A stretch of 64,000 nt of DNA from Mikania micrantha. Lineage: Eukaryota; Streptophyta; Magnoliopsida; Asterales; Asteraceae. Below, piece by piece: positions 20,178 to 32,300 of the stretch. The notes beneath the pieces are model-generated. The model did not search any database. It worked only from the letters and a program-made list of their open reading frames with translations, and was not told where the DNA came from. Position 1 is the first letter of the stretch. The number at the start of each line of letters is the position of its first letter. The stretch is from the NCBI GenBank assembly GCA_009363875.1, contig CM018682.1:55078031-55142030 (forward strand). The letters are read 5' to 3'. A program made the translations under genes and the position numbers.

Positions 20178-21383
20178 TCCTGAAGTGCCTTCTCATGCTA
20201 TTCATCCCATTGAAACTTCTTATTCTTCTTAAGAATATCATAGAATCCTTTGAATTTTTCAGAAAACCTTGAAATAAATCTATTTAGTGCAGCTATCTTT
20301 CCAGTCAATCTCTGCACTTCCTTTGTGTTTGTTAGGGATTTAAGGTTTAAGATAGCTTGAATTTGTTCTGGGCTGGTCTCTATTCCTCTCTTGGTGACCA
20401 TATATCCCAAGAACTTTCCTGATCATACTCCAAAATGACACTTAGAAGGGTTCAGTTTCATATGTAACGATCCAGTATGTCAAACGATTCCTAAAGATCC
20501 TTAAGATGGTTTTCAGTAATCTTTGATTTGACTACCATATCGTCAATATATACTTCCATAGTGTCCCCCAGCTTTTCCTTGAACATCATGTTGACAAGTC
20601 ATTGATATGTACCTTCAGCATTCTTCAAGCCGAATGGCATTGCTATATAGCAATATATCCCTGTCGACGTCAGGAAGGCAGTGTCTACTTGGCCTGAAGG
20701 TTCCATCTAAATTTGTTGAAATCCTGCTGATGCATCCATGAAAGTTAAAATTCCATTTCCTGCTATTGTATCCACCATAGAATCTATATGTGGTAATGTA
20801 AAGGGTCCTTAGGACAAGCTTTGTTAAGATGTGTATACTCTACACAAACCCTCCATTTTCCATTCTTCTTTTGAAGAACAACTACTTTGGCTAGCCATAA
20901 TGGAAATTTTACTTCCCTGATCGTCTTTACCTTAAAAAGTGTCTATACTTCCTCTAGGATGATGATATTCCACTCAGGAGAAAACTTCCTTCTATTCTGA
21001 TGGACGGGCTTAAAACATCTATCTATTACTAACTTATGTGCAACCACGACCAAGGATATCCCTAACATATCCTCATGTTTCCATGTGAATGTGAAAATTA
21101 TTAATTTCAGGAAAGAAATCATATTCCATTCAATATCCTTAGGAATATTAGTTTCTATGAGAACTTTAGTTTCAGGATCATCAGGATTTAGAAGTACATA
21201 TTTTACTTACTTTTCTCTAGATTTCTGAATATCCCCAGGTTCTCACTTTGATTGCAACGTTGAAGTCGGTTTGGTTGTTGCATTCATTGAAGATGTGTAA
21301 CACTCCTTGGTTTCTTGCTGGTCACTGTTTATCATCACCACTCCCCAAGGTGTGGGTAGTTTGACGCATTGATGATAGGTCGA
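20178..21383 (-). pseudogene. Tat-1 protease end and reverse transcriptase
   Basis: Directly at the Tek-1 junction the minus strand reads STYHQCVKLPTPWGV, the typical end of a Tat-lineage protease. RT begins near 20900 with KKNGKWRVCVEYTHLNKACP. Its catalytic box is MEVYIDDMVVKS at about 20565-20530, with both Asp kept. It runs into MGYMVTKRGIETSPEQIQAI and GKIAALNRFISR. More than ten stops or shifts are present. The N-terminal part of protease is missing, consistent with a deletion at the other Tek-1 border (50536). Confidence 0.8.
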
Positions 21384-21797
21384 TGTGACATCCGTACGGT
21401 ATGTGTACTTCCACTATTTACTGCGTGTAAATACAATGTATGAACAGTGTGCATGATAACAGAACTCTGAATACAAGAAACAGTTGTACATATTTATGTG
21501 AAAACTTAAATACCGTAAGTACAATTCATGATAAACAATAGTTGTACGTATTTAGGTGAAAACCTAAGTACAATTAATACAACGAATCAAGAGAAACAAC
21601 AGTGTACAAGGAAACAACAAGAACATGTCGGTTGCGATCTGATATCCATAGATGATAGGAATCAGATGGACGATGAATCAGTATGAAAACAATGTGAAAA
21701 CATGAAGTTTAGTTGAGTCCGTCAGTGAGGAAACACAATTCAGAACATAAATGCAGTGTTGTTTCAGAATAAAGAACTGACAGTGTGTTTGCGTGGG

Positions 21798-21916
21798 TGA
21801 CGATTCACACAAAATTTCTGTGAGTTTAACATTCTGAAATGATGACTGGAAAGTAGAAAACAAGAATCAGAGAGCAAAACCACCGTCGTGTTCGTTCGGG
21901 TGACGATTCGAACGAA
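21798..21916 (+). promoter_or_regulatory. Paired TGACG palindromes, Tek-1 LTR
   Basis: TGACG occurs at 21798-21802 and 21901-21905, starts 103 bp apart. The second sits between inverted repeats TTCGTTCG (21891-21898) and CGAACGAA (21909-21916). The first sits between TGTTTGCGTG and CACACAAA. TGACG is the core bound by plant TGA-type bZIP factors. The same pair occurs in Tek-2, Tek-3 and Tek-S. Confidence 0.6.
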
Positions 21917-22110
21917 TACGGGCGAAGGCGAAGCGATCTGACGAAACATTTAAATTAATCGGTTTCGATAAAATAATTCAAGAAAATAAAATGTAAAAGA
22001 TTTACTAGGAATAACCACTTTCCAAATATTTCAAATAATCCTTTTTATTTATTTAATTATGTAAAAACACGCGAACCAAGCAAACGAAACGAACCCGAAC
22101 ACCCTCGGGG

Positions 22111-22118
22111 TATATAAA
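22111..22118 (+). promoter_or_regulatory. TATA box of the Tek-1 5' LTR
   Basis: TATATAAA follows CCCTCGGGG and is followed about 45-60 bp later by a CT-rich run (TCATTCTCTCTCTCT), a typical plant start region. The 3' LTR has TATATAA at 49602-49608 in the same context. Confidence 0.7.
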
Positions 22119-22334
22119 GACTAAATGAGGCAATTTCTTCATTTATTACACTCATTCTCTCTCTCTAAAACACCTTTCTCGAGCCTCCTCTCTCTCACTA
22201 GAAATCCATCTTCAAATCTTCATAACTAGCTCGTTTGTGGACGAAATCTCGTGTTCTTGGTGTTTAAACGAAGCTCTCAACCTCCTCTACAAGAACGTAC
22301 AACTGATCTGAGGATTCATCCACTGAAACTTGAG

Positions 22335-23519
22335 GTATAAAGGCTTGAATGTTTGAAAAAGTAGGGTTTTGTCACCCTAGTTCGACCCACCAACTTCAAC
22401 CGGTCCTAGGCCCAACCCTTTCGAGCCTCGCACCTTTGAGAACCTTCCATCGTATAACACTAACCTTGGGAACGACCTGGAACAACTTAGATTCGAAGAG
22501 GATGATGGTGAACATTAGCAGGTCACGAAGGAAGCTAGGCTGGCCGAACCTTCGAGCAGCCGAGCCTAGTTGGAGCCGGGCATCAATGGTGGCCGAACCT
22601 AAGACCAGCGAACCCTGCGTGCCTGAACCACCTGCTACGAACCATCCTCACCGAACCCCTCTCCAAGCGAACCTGCTATCCACCGAACCCATGAGGGGGC
22701 CACGAACCTACAAGGGCGAACCTATGGCTGCCACTTGAACGAACCTGGGAACACGAACCCTCATGTCGCCGAACCTTAGCATGGGGCGAACCTTAGCTTG
22801 GCCGAACCAAGGGGACAACCGAACCCATAGTAGGGCCGAACCTCAGCCAGTGAACCATGAAGTTCGCTGGAAATTGAACCGGACTCAACCTTCTTTGGCC
22901 ATTTACTCGAATAAGCACCATCATTCGGCCAAGCAAAGTTAGCCGGCCCAAACCCTTCATATTCGGCCCACACTTGTTCAGGCCCAACGTCACTATGTAA
23001 TAGCCCATCTGTGTATCAGCCCACTTACATATAATTCGGCCCAAATGTTAAATGTTATAAAAACATTTTCAAACTAGCACTAATGGATAGCCATGCATGG
23101 GCCTTGGTTAATTACTACTACAAAGGTGGCAAGTTTTGAGTATGATGAAATTCAAAAGTCTAATACATGTTATTTAAAGCTTTTAGCAAATGATTCAAGG
23201 TGTCAAGACAAATGGAACAATGATGATACAAAACTATGTTACAAGATGCTAGGGGTTGATAACTTTCAACCTAAAAACCTAAGTTTTATATTTAGCATCT
23301 CTTTTGTTATGACATTAACGTAAGTGATTATAAAACAAGTATATTAGCCTTACCTAATTGGGCTAAGTGTTAGTAAAATCTCTAGCAAGCAAATCGGGCC
23401 GAATGAAGACCACCGGCCGAGACTCACGAGTGTTAGCCAACTTAGGGCTAACACACCTACACACACATGAATCACTACCATTCATACATATAAGTTACAA
23501 CAACGTGAAATCAATACAG
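22335..23519 (+). other. Candidate LTR intron 1, Tek-1
   Basis: The donor is TTGAG|GTATAA at 22334/22335 and the acceptor AATACAG|GATCG at 23519/23520. Both borders can be aligned with the other Tekay LTRs: GAG|GTAAAA in Tek-2 and Tek-3, GAG|GCAAGA in Tek-S, and ATACAG|GA or ATAAAG|GA at the acceptor. The body holds the motif arrays. Splicing is inferred only. Confidence 0.45.
22540..23045 (+). repeat. CGAACC array then GGCCCA cluster, Tek-1 LTR
   Basis: About 17 copies of CGAACC, mostly as GCCGAACC(T/C), occur in roughly 320 bp to 22860. Then about five GGCCCA or related motifs follow at 22928-23045. A chance six-frame reading of the array gives Pro/Glu-rich open frames (for example 22349-22738), which I do not regard as genes. 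Confidence 0.8.
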
Positions 23520-23597
23520 GATCGTGAAAACAACAACAAGTACAATAACGAGCACGTGCATTCTTGTTTATACTTAGTCAACCACTTCCTCAGCAAG

Positions 23598-25297
23598 GTG
23601 AGTTCATACACCCCTTTTCTAATCTTAATTGATTTTAAACTCTCGGGGCTGAGAAACATGCTAAATCTTTTATTTATCAAAAAGTTTTAGTTTAACATAT
23701 TGCTTATACTCTGATTTAGATAATATTGCTTGACTTATTATCAGTTATCATTGTATGCATGCTTGTATGATCATGATATGACAGAGACAACTAAGATTAA
23801 TATGATAATATAACTTCATAAATCATCAACACAATAGAATAACATAGTTGTAAGATTCTATCTTATAACGCTTAATTATTCTTACAAGAACAAACATTGA
23901 GATTATCACAGGTGAACACGATGACAATAACCACACACATGAATGATATGAAGATAATGTATCTTCATAATATCATTCAAAACCAGAGTTAGATGAGTGT
24001 AATAAGACAAGTTCTTAGAACACTCAGCTTATAAATCGATGCATACCACAATATAACAGGAAACAAGTATCATCCACCACCTGAGTCGACTAAGTGTAGT
24101 AAGACTAGCTCTTACCACACCTTAGTGACAACAGGGTGACTATATGGAACAACAAGGAATGATAATCATGACAACGTAACTTTCTGATAACAACATCATT
24201 CACACAACAATTAGCATCGTATAATAAGACAAGATATTATATAACTTTGTTAACCACAATGAGAACACACAACATTGAGAACAAACAACATTGGTGAACA
24301 TAATACAATTGATTACTATTGAACTGTCTGCATTATATCATTTCAATCATGTGCCATGTATTCAAGTTTGATCATTGTAAGTCCCTTCACAAATCGCTGA
24401 CCAGTTAATTTGACGTGACTAAACCGACGATAGCATAGTGGTACCATAGGTTTGACAAACCTCTAGCTTGTAGGGCTAGTATGTTGATCGTAATCATCAT
24501 TGGCCGGTAACGTATAACCGGTGACAGGGCGACGAACAGTCAGGGTCTGGAAAGTGAAACATGGTGATATTAATCTGCAGTGATAAGTAATTAATCCATC
24601 GATTCCTGTTGATTAGTAGGCTGAGGAATTTATTTCCTTCATGTCATATTACTAGTAACAGATTCGATGAGGCCTATGGGAATACAAATTGGTAGAGGTA
24701 AATCGGATGCATTGTAATCTGATTACCTGAGGACTACAATGGATTCCTTTTAGGCTCTATGCACTTCAAGTTGAGGAAAAATATCAATTGGTTAACTAAC
24801 ACTCTTATTATTTAAAAGTGATCAAAAGTTAACCCCACAAGAGATAGAATAATGACACGTATCAAATTAAATTAATCTAACTTCCTTAATACATTGAGGG
24901 TGTATCAATACTTCGGTTTGATAACTAAACCCCTCTTGACATATTATTCTACATATGATACAACGGGTGGATATCAAACGGGATGGACAAGTGAAATGAT
25001 AATGGGTATCTATAGTTGTATTGCAAGTAGTGTGGAGTTCTATTAGTTATGTGGTGGGATGTTGGCTGGGGCTTGTTCCCCTACATATGCCCTATATATA
25101 AGCATAACTAATAGGATGAAATACTACTTGTGTATATAACTATGGAGAGGCCATTGTGTGAACAAGTGAATCAAAAAACTTACAAGTAACATGTATGACA
25201 TTGTGTTTGTGTATGTGAACAATTCAAGGTTTTCAATTATCAAATTTATGAACTCACCAACCTAGTGTTGACTTCGTTTAAATGCATGTTTTCTCAG
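23598..25297 (+). other. Candidate LTR intron 2, Tek-1
   Basis: The donor is CAAG|GTGAGTTCAT and the acceptor TGTTTTCTCAG|GTGACGAACAGG. A conserved GTGTTGACTT about 25-30 bp upstream of the acceptor offers a YTRAY-type branch point (TTGAC). The same borders exist in Tek-2, Tek-3 and Tek-S with different intron lengths (1700 bp here). No RNA evidence is available here. Confidence 0.5.
23847..24115 (+). other. Hairpin series in the Tek-1 LTR
   Basis: Short perfect or near-perfect inverted repeats are GTTGTAAGAT/ATCTTATAAC (23847-23869, one G-U pair), TATGAAGAT/ATCTTCATA (23947-23969), TAAGA/TCTTA (24003-24017) and GTAAGA/TCTTAC (24099-24115). Loops are 3-5 bases. Counterparts with changed but still paired stems lie in Tek-S and Tek-2. 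Confidence 0.65.
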
Positions 25298-25663
25298 GTG
25301 ACGAACAGGTTTAGTCACCAGACATTCAGGGACATAGCTAGTGGACATTTTGAAGACCTAGCTACATTTTGTGCTGAGCATATTTTGGAATGACAAAACA
25401 ATGAATCATCTTTTGTAGATCTTGTACAGTTACAAGATAGAAACTCATTGATTCTTTTGAGTAGATTTACTTAGTTAAATTATGAAGAAACAATGTAATT
25501 TAACTTTGTAATTCTATGTCATTGTCATGTTAGCATTTCTCAATTATATATCATGTGCTATGCAAACAATCTGATCATTGTGATTATCATACAATATCGC
25601 GCCCCGAGAACTTTCCGCCCGACAGGAAAGTCGATCCAGCCCTCCGGCTCGGGGTGTGACAGA

Positions 25664-25677
25664 TGGGTATCAGAGCC
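25664..25677 (+). promoter_or_regulatory. Primer-binding site of Tek-1 (tRNA-iMet)
   Basis: TGGGTATCAGAGCC lies two bases after the LTR and is the initiator tRNA-Met complement with one extra G. The stretch 25678-25827 is untranslated leader, closely similar to those of Tek-2 and Tek-3. Confidence 0.85.
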
Positions 25678-25827
25678 ATGGTTATAGAGAAATATAGGTC
25701 ATATTACTTAAACGGTTTGGCCTAGACTATAACCTAAGGACCCTCATGTAGTGAACATACAACATAGGATTCTATTTGCATATGCCTTCTGCATCTGTTC
25801 ACTGCACTAACCAATTTTCTTTCAGTT

Positions 25828-27085
25828 ATGATCAGAATGCAGCCACGAAGACAACCATCACAAGATTTAGCTCCGCACTCTTCGACACCTACACCACCTG
25901 ACTCTCCTCCACATCTACCTCCTCCACCTCCTCCTCCGCTACCACCTGCACATGAGTTTGATCCTGCTACTATAGCACTGGCCACAGTCAACTGAGGGAT
26001 GTGATCCTGGAGATGATGAATAGAATCAACAGCCACAACAACAACAACATCGCCAACTCGTATGGAGAAGGCAGTGGCAACACTCGACACCATCAGGACT
26101 ACTCCTACAATAACTTTGTAGGATGCAAGCCACCGAGTTTCAGTGGCAGTGAAGGAGCCGTCGGATTTATCCAGTGGATCGAGAAGATGGAAACAACTCT
26201 TGACATTAGTGGCTATCCTGAACAGCATCGGGTGAGATATGCTGCTGGCTCATTTAACAAGCGAGCTCTGACATGGTGGAACGCACAAGTACAGACAAGG
26301 GGTAGGGATGAAGCTCTGTCTATGCCTTGGGATGATTTCAAGGCCATGCTGAGGGCAGAGTTTTGCCCAAGGAATGAACTGAAGAAGGTTGAAACTGAGT
26401 TGCTCAACCTGGTCATGATTGGTGCTGGGCATCTGGCCTACACCACCCACTTTCATGAGTTAGCTACTTTGGCACCGGACGTGGTGCCAACACTGGAGAA
26501 GAGGATAGAGCGGTATATCGGGTGACTACCAGCTTGTATACAAGGGCACGTGATTTCTGCCCATCTTACTACTATGGAGATGGCTGTTACTCTGTCAGCA
26601 ACTTTGATAGATATAATGGTTGCCTCCGGGACTTTAAAGAAAGAAGCTGACTCAACCAAGGTTTGGAGTTCAAGAAAGCCGGACAGAAGCCCGGCTAAGA
26701 AATAGAAAGTGGTCAAGAATTTTGCTGGAACCACTCAGACACCAATGATCAACCAACCACAACCTCTACAATCAAGAAGCCCTACACTGGCACAGCACCA
26801 TTGTGCAACACCTGCCAGTATCATCGTCCACCAAACACCCAGTGCAGACAATGCACTAATTGTGGGAAGTTTGGTCACTAGGCAAACCGTTGCAGGAGCA
26901 CGGGGACTCCGAACAGAAACAACAATGCAGCTACTGCTGCTGCTGCTAATCACAGGTCTTGCTACAACTGTGGCGAGCCTGGACACTTTTCTCGGGATTG
27001 TCCCAAGAAGAATCAACAAAGGGCTCAAGTTGCGAGAGGTAGAGCCTTTCAGATCGGAGCAGCTGCAGCACGACAGGACCCGAAT
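25828..27085 (+). pseudogene. Tek-1 gag
   Basis: The start ATG 25828 gives MIRMQPRRQPSQ, like Tek-2 and Tek-3. A Pro-rich stretch follows. A short deletion near 25985 shifts the frame. From 26001 the capsid domain is open (FVGCKPPSFSGSEGAVGFIQW, RALTWWNAQVQTRGRDEA). In-frame stops lie at 26523-26525 (TGA), about 26704 (TAG) and about 26878 (TAG, inside the first zinc knuckle, CTNCGKFGH then stop). The second knuckle CYNCGEPGHFSRDC is intact near 26960-27000. Gag builds the particle and binds RNA. The three stops and the shift make this copy non-functional. It is more decayed than Tek-2 and Tek-3. Confidence 0.88.
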
Positions 27086-29378
27086 GTGATTACGGGTACA
27101 TTTCTCTTATCAGACTTTTATGCATCCATATTATTTGACACTGGTGCGGATCAGAGTTTTATCTCATCCGACTTTGCATGCCATCTTAATCATGTTGAGG
27201 AATCTTTAGACTCCCCTTATACTATTGATTTAGAAAACGGCAAACAGATAACAGTTGACACAGTACTTAGGAATTGCCCACTAACACTTGGCGATCACGC
27301 ATTTTCCATCGATTTGATATCGATGGAACTGGGCAGTTTCGATATCATCGTCGGAATGGATTGGCTATCTCTTAACAGAGTTGAGTTCATCTGTTCCGAA
27401 AAGCTACTACGTATTCCAGTGGAGAACGATCAGATCTTGGAAATTCATGGAGATCAACCGAGCCGCGGTGTCAAGATAATATCGTGCATGAAGGCCCGTA
27501 AGTACCTCAGAAAACAGTGTATCGCATTCTTAGCTCACGTGATAGAGAAAGACAAGAAAGAAATCAAAATTCAAGACGTACCAATTGTAAAAGACTATGC
27601 GGACGTGTTTCCGGATGATTTACTGGGACTGCCACCCGAGAGGTCGGTGCAGTTTCGAATTGATCTGATTCCGGGAGCAGTTCCTGTGGCTAAGTCTCCT
27701 TATAGACTGCACCATCTGAAATGCAGGAACTGTCCAATCAATTTCAAGAGCTACTCGACAAAGGATTCATTCGACCAAGTTTCTCACCGTGGGGAGCTCC
27801 GGTTCACTTTGTTAAGAAGAAGGATGGATCTTTCAGAATGTGCATCGATTACAGTGAGCTCAACAATCTCACCATCAAGAATCGGTACCCATTACCGAGG
27901 ATTGACGATTTGTTTGATCAATTACAGGGAGCTCAGTATTTCTCAAAGATAGACCTGTGTTCAGGTTATCACCAGCTCCGAATTCAAGAAGAAGACATAC
28001 CAAAGACGGCCTTTCGTACCCGATATTGTCACTACGAATTCATGGTGATGACATTCGGACTAACGAACGCACCAGCAGTGTTCATGGATTTAATGAACCG
28101 GGTGTGCAAGCCGTACCTAGATCAGTTCATTATTGACTTTATTGATGATATACTGATCTATTCAAGAAGAGAAAAGGAACATGAACAACATCTCATAACA
28201 GTCTTGGAACTCCTGAAAGAAGAACGACTCTATGCCAAATTCTCCAAGTGTGAATTTTGGTTGAGAGAAGTTCAGTTCTTGGGTCACGTGATTAACAGTA
28301 ATGGTATTCATGTGGATCCTGCCAAGATTGAAGCAATCAAGAACTGGGATGTGCCCACAACACAGACAGAGATCAGATCATTCTTGGGATTGGTAGGTTA
28401 TTACAGGAGATTCATTTCGAATTTCTCTAAGATAGCCTTGCCTCTCACTAAACTCACACAGAAGAGTGAACCATTCGTATGGACACAGAATCAGGAAGAG
28501 GCATTCCAAACACTGAAACAAAGATTGTGCAATACTCCAATCTTAACACTCCTAGAAGGCAATGATGACTTTGTGGATTACTATGATGCTTCCCATCAGG
28601 GACTTGGTTGTGTTTTAATGCAACGAGAGAAAGTCATTGCTTACGCATCTAGACAGCTGAAGATACACGAGAAAAACTACACAACACATGACTTTGAACT
28701 GGGAGCTATTGTCTTTGCTCTAAAGATTTGGAGACATTACCTGTACGGTACAAATGCACTCTCTTCACTAGATAACAAGAGTTTACAGCACATATTTGAT
28801 CAGAAGGAGCTTAACATGAGACAGAGACGTTGGGTTGAGCTCCTGAACGATTACGATTGTGTGATCAAATACCATCCGGGCAAAGTGAATGTTGTTGCAG
28901 ATGCTTTGAGTCAGAAGGAAAGAGTCAAACCCTTGCGCGTTCGAGCAATGGGGATGACCGGGCAAACAAGTCTAAGAGATCGAATCATACAAGCACAACT
29001 AAAAGCAATGGCAAGAGACAATCTGAAACCCGAGCTCGATTGTGGAGCCGATAAACATTTCGAGACAAAACAAGATGGAGTTATCTATTTCCAGGACCGT
29101 GTTTGGATCCCAGCAGTAGATGAACTTCGAGCACTCATACTTGACGAGGCACACAAGACACGATACTCCGTTCATCCTGGTGCTGATAAGATGTACCAAG
29201 ATCTTAGGTCATTTTATTGGTGGCCGGGTATGAAGAAGGAGCTTGCCACTTATGTTGGCAAATGCCTAACATCTGCCAAGGTCAAAGCTGAACACCAGAA
29301 TCCGTCAGGTTTGTTGGAACAACCAGAGATACCACAATGGAAGTGGGAAAAAATAGCTATGGATTTTATTACCAAGCT
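27086..29378 (+). pseudogene. Tek-1 protease, RT, RNase H and start of integrase
   Basis: The protease motif is LFDTGADQSFISSDF (about 27133-27177). A one-base deletion near 27709 shifts the frame at the linker YRL-PSEMQEL. From about 27721 RT is open: FRMCIDYSELNNLTIKNRYPL, then the catalytic FIDDILIYS (about 28140), intact. RNase H has YYDASHQGLGC (about 28583). The integrase HHCC finger (about 29140-29290) reads CLTSAKVK where Tek-2 has CITCAKVK, so one zinc-binding Cys is Ser. The gene is cut at 29378 by Tek-2 in the middle of DFITKL and continues at 43480. These enzymes copy and insert the element; this copy cannot encode them whole. Confidence 0.9.
29374..29378. repeat. Target site duplication AAGCT, left copy
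   Basis: AAGCT borders the left end of Tek-2 and is repeated at 43475-43479. Confidence 0.92.
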
Positions 29379-32300
29379 TGTCACACCCCGGGCCGGCGGG
29401 AACGGATCGTGTTTTCCCGTCGGGCGGAAAGTTCCCGGGGCGCGATATCATTGTGTTGATAATCAAATGATCAGATTGTTTACATAGCACATGAGATATA
29501 AATGAGAAATGCTAATCATGACATGAAATAGAATTACAAAGTTAAATTACATTGTACTTCATAATTTAACTACGTAAATCTAATCAAAAGAATCAATGAG
29601 TTTATATCTTGATCTGTACAAGATATACAAAAGTGATTCAAGTTCTGTCATATCAAAATGTATGCAATCAAAAGAAAGCTAGGTCTTCTATGAGTCCACT
29701 AGCTTATCATTTGCATATAGTGTCTACACCTGTCCGTCACCTGAGAAAACATGTAATTTAAACAAAGTCAACACTAGGTTGGTGAGTTCATAAGTAAGTC
29801 AATTGAAAACCAGTGAACTGATCATGCACACATTCACAATGTATTAACTGTTATATCTGTTGCTTGTATATTTGTTCATCTGTTCCACCCAATGGCCTCT
29901 CCTTAGTTATATGTACAAGTAGTATATCGCCTAGCTAAGTATGCTTATATATAGGGAATCACGAAAGGGTCAAGCCCAGACGCTATCCCACCACATACTT
30001 AACCAAACTCCACACCACTTGCGATACAACTAAGGATATCCACTTCCCAACTATCTGTATTGTCCATTGTATCAGCATGTGTAGAATAATGATATGGTAA
30101 GAGGGGTTTTGTTATCAAACCGAAGTATTGATAAACCCTCATCAAATTAAGGAATTTAGATTATTTAAATCTGATCCTTATATTATTCTATTACTTGTGA
30201 GGTTAACTTTTATGATACACTTTTAATTTAATTAAAAGTATTAGTTAACTGTTCATCATATGTCTCCAAATGCAACGTATAGAATCCGAATGGAATCCAT
30301 TTTGAATCCTCACGTAATCAGATTAAAATGCATTCCATTCTCTCCTATCCCGCCGTGTGATCCCAAAGTTTCCGTGTGGGATTGTCTCATGTGATTAACA
30401 AAGTCGAATAAGAACTTGTCTTATTGCGTTATGATAATCGGGTGTAAATGACAAGAATCCCATGAAGTTACGTTATCATGATCGTCATTTACTGTAAATG
30501 ATAAGAATCGTCATTTACTGAATCCATACGTTCCCAAAGTATCCGTGTGGGAATGTTCTCGTGTGTTTAACAAAGTCGAATAAGAACTTGTCTTATTACG
30601 TTATGTTAAATATGTGTAAATGACAAGAATCCCATGAAGTTACGTTATCATGATCGTCATTTACTGTAAATGATAAGAATCCCATGAAGTTACGTTATCA
30701 TGATCATCATTTACTGAATCCATGTGATCCCAAAGCCTCATTATGTAATTAAGTGTAAATTAATTAAGTATCTGTTCATGTGGAAATAACTAAGTGTTAT
30801 AAGTTATAATCTTATAACTAAGTTATTATAATGTGTTGATGATTAAGAATTTATCTTATCATAATCATCTGAGTTTCCTAGTTATCTCATAATCATACAA
30901 GCATGCATACAATGATATATGATAATAAGCAATTTAATATTATCAAATCAAAGTATAAATAACATGTTAAGCAAACTTTTAAATAAATAAAAGCAAACAT
31001 GTTTCTCAGCCCCGAGAGTTAAAATCAGTAAAGATTTAAAGTAAAAAGGGGCATATGAACTCACCTTGTAGTTGTTGAGGTTTGACTTAGCTTATATGTG
31101 AATGCACGCGCTCTCGTTTGAATTTGTTGTGTTCACGATCCTGTATTGATTTGTTGTAACTTGTAACTATAACCTAATAGACTTTTGGGTGTGTATGTGT
31201 GGGTGTTAGCCCTAAGTTGGCTTTCACGCGTAAGACTTGGTCATGATCACCATTCGGTCTCTTATGCAGGTTTTAAGTTAAAAACCTTATGAGTTATTAT
31301 CTTGTAATCTTTGAGTTGACTCATTCTTGTAACTGTACACTTTGATCTTATGAAATATGTTAAACCCGAAGGTTTGAAGTGATGTGTAGACCGAACTATG
31401 TGACCAAGTCCTATGTTAGGCCTCTAGGTCATTTGTTGGGCCCTAGGCCCAAACCTATGGGCCTTGGTCTGTTCTTGAACCACCAAGAGTGTTAGACCAT
31501 TTTGGAACATGTGATTCAGTGATATACAGTGTGGAAATACGAAAGCTTGGTCAATTGCTAAGAAACCTAATGAATAGGTAGTCTTGTGACCTCCATTGGG
31601 CCACGATGAGAAACTGTTGGGCCCGAAGTGGGCCCAGGCATGATTTATCGGGCCAAAGGTTAGAATGAACTGTAGGAACCATGGTTGGGCCAAAAATAGG
31701 TGGTTGTCCAAGATAATGACAAAGTGACTCCAAAAATGGAGGACAAAGGCCTCAAAGTGGGCCTTAAATCGATTTCTTTGGGCCTCGGGTAGATTTTGAT
31801 GGGCCCAATGGGTTTTGTCTAGGGCCTTTGCTAAAAGAACTCATGGGCCAAGTTGGGCCTGGATTAGAATGGATGAAAACATTGTGGGCCTTGAATTTGA
31901 GCTTTTGGCCCAAAATGGTGGCCTTGAATCACATTTTGTGGGCCATGGGCCAAACTAGATGGGCCCCAAGGGATTTCTCTCAGGCCCTGAGCACAATAAG
32001 TGTTTGGCCAACATGGGCCTGGATCAATTGGGCCGAAACTATTGTGGGCCCAATTCAAGGGAAATATGGGCCATTTGGGCTTGTGTGAGTTAATTCTATG
32101 GGCCAATTTCTTTCCAAACAGATTTTATGATCAAAATAGTTCATTTTGGTTCAAGTTGAACTGAAATAGAGCTTGGGCCTGTATTGGGCCAAGTTATGGG
32201 GTTGTTGGGCCTCCTTGGCTATGACTTGGGCCTAAGAAGCCTTTTTTTTTTTTTGTTAGGCCCTCATTGGATTTGGCAGCTTGTCCACTACAACCACTTG

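Larger units (their letters stand above)
21384..25661 (+). repeat. 5' LTR of Tek-1 (4.28 kb)
   Basis: It starts TGTGACATCCGTACGG and ends GGGGTGTGACA just before the primer site. Compared with the 3' LTR start at 48821 it lacks about 22 bp after TGTGACATC. Parts in order are a paired TGACG palindrome module (21798, 21901), TATA box (22111), candidate exon 1 to 22334, an array of CGAACC then GGCCCA motifs (22540-23045), candidate exon 2 (23520-23597), a hairpin-rich stretch (23840-24250), and a candidate acceptor at 25297. No protein-coding gene is supported inside it. Confidence 0.9.

Noticed and set aside
22349..22738. 129-codon Pro/Glu-rich open frame in the Tek-1 5' LTR (also 49840-50229)
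   Set aside because: It is a by-product of CGAACC words, which encode EP or NP pairs in one frame. It starts with a non-conserved context and has no counterpart in Tek-2.
25800..25827. Acceptor-like TTTTCTTTCAG just before the Tek-1 gag ATG
   Set aside because: Tek-2 has CGG and Tek-3 has no such tract at the same place, so it is not conserved, unlike the acceptor at 25297.
25734..26228. 164-codon Gly/Val-rich frame on the minus strand
   Set aside because: Antisense of the Pro-rich start of Tek-1 gag, which runs on the plus strand with recognisable capsid motifs.
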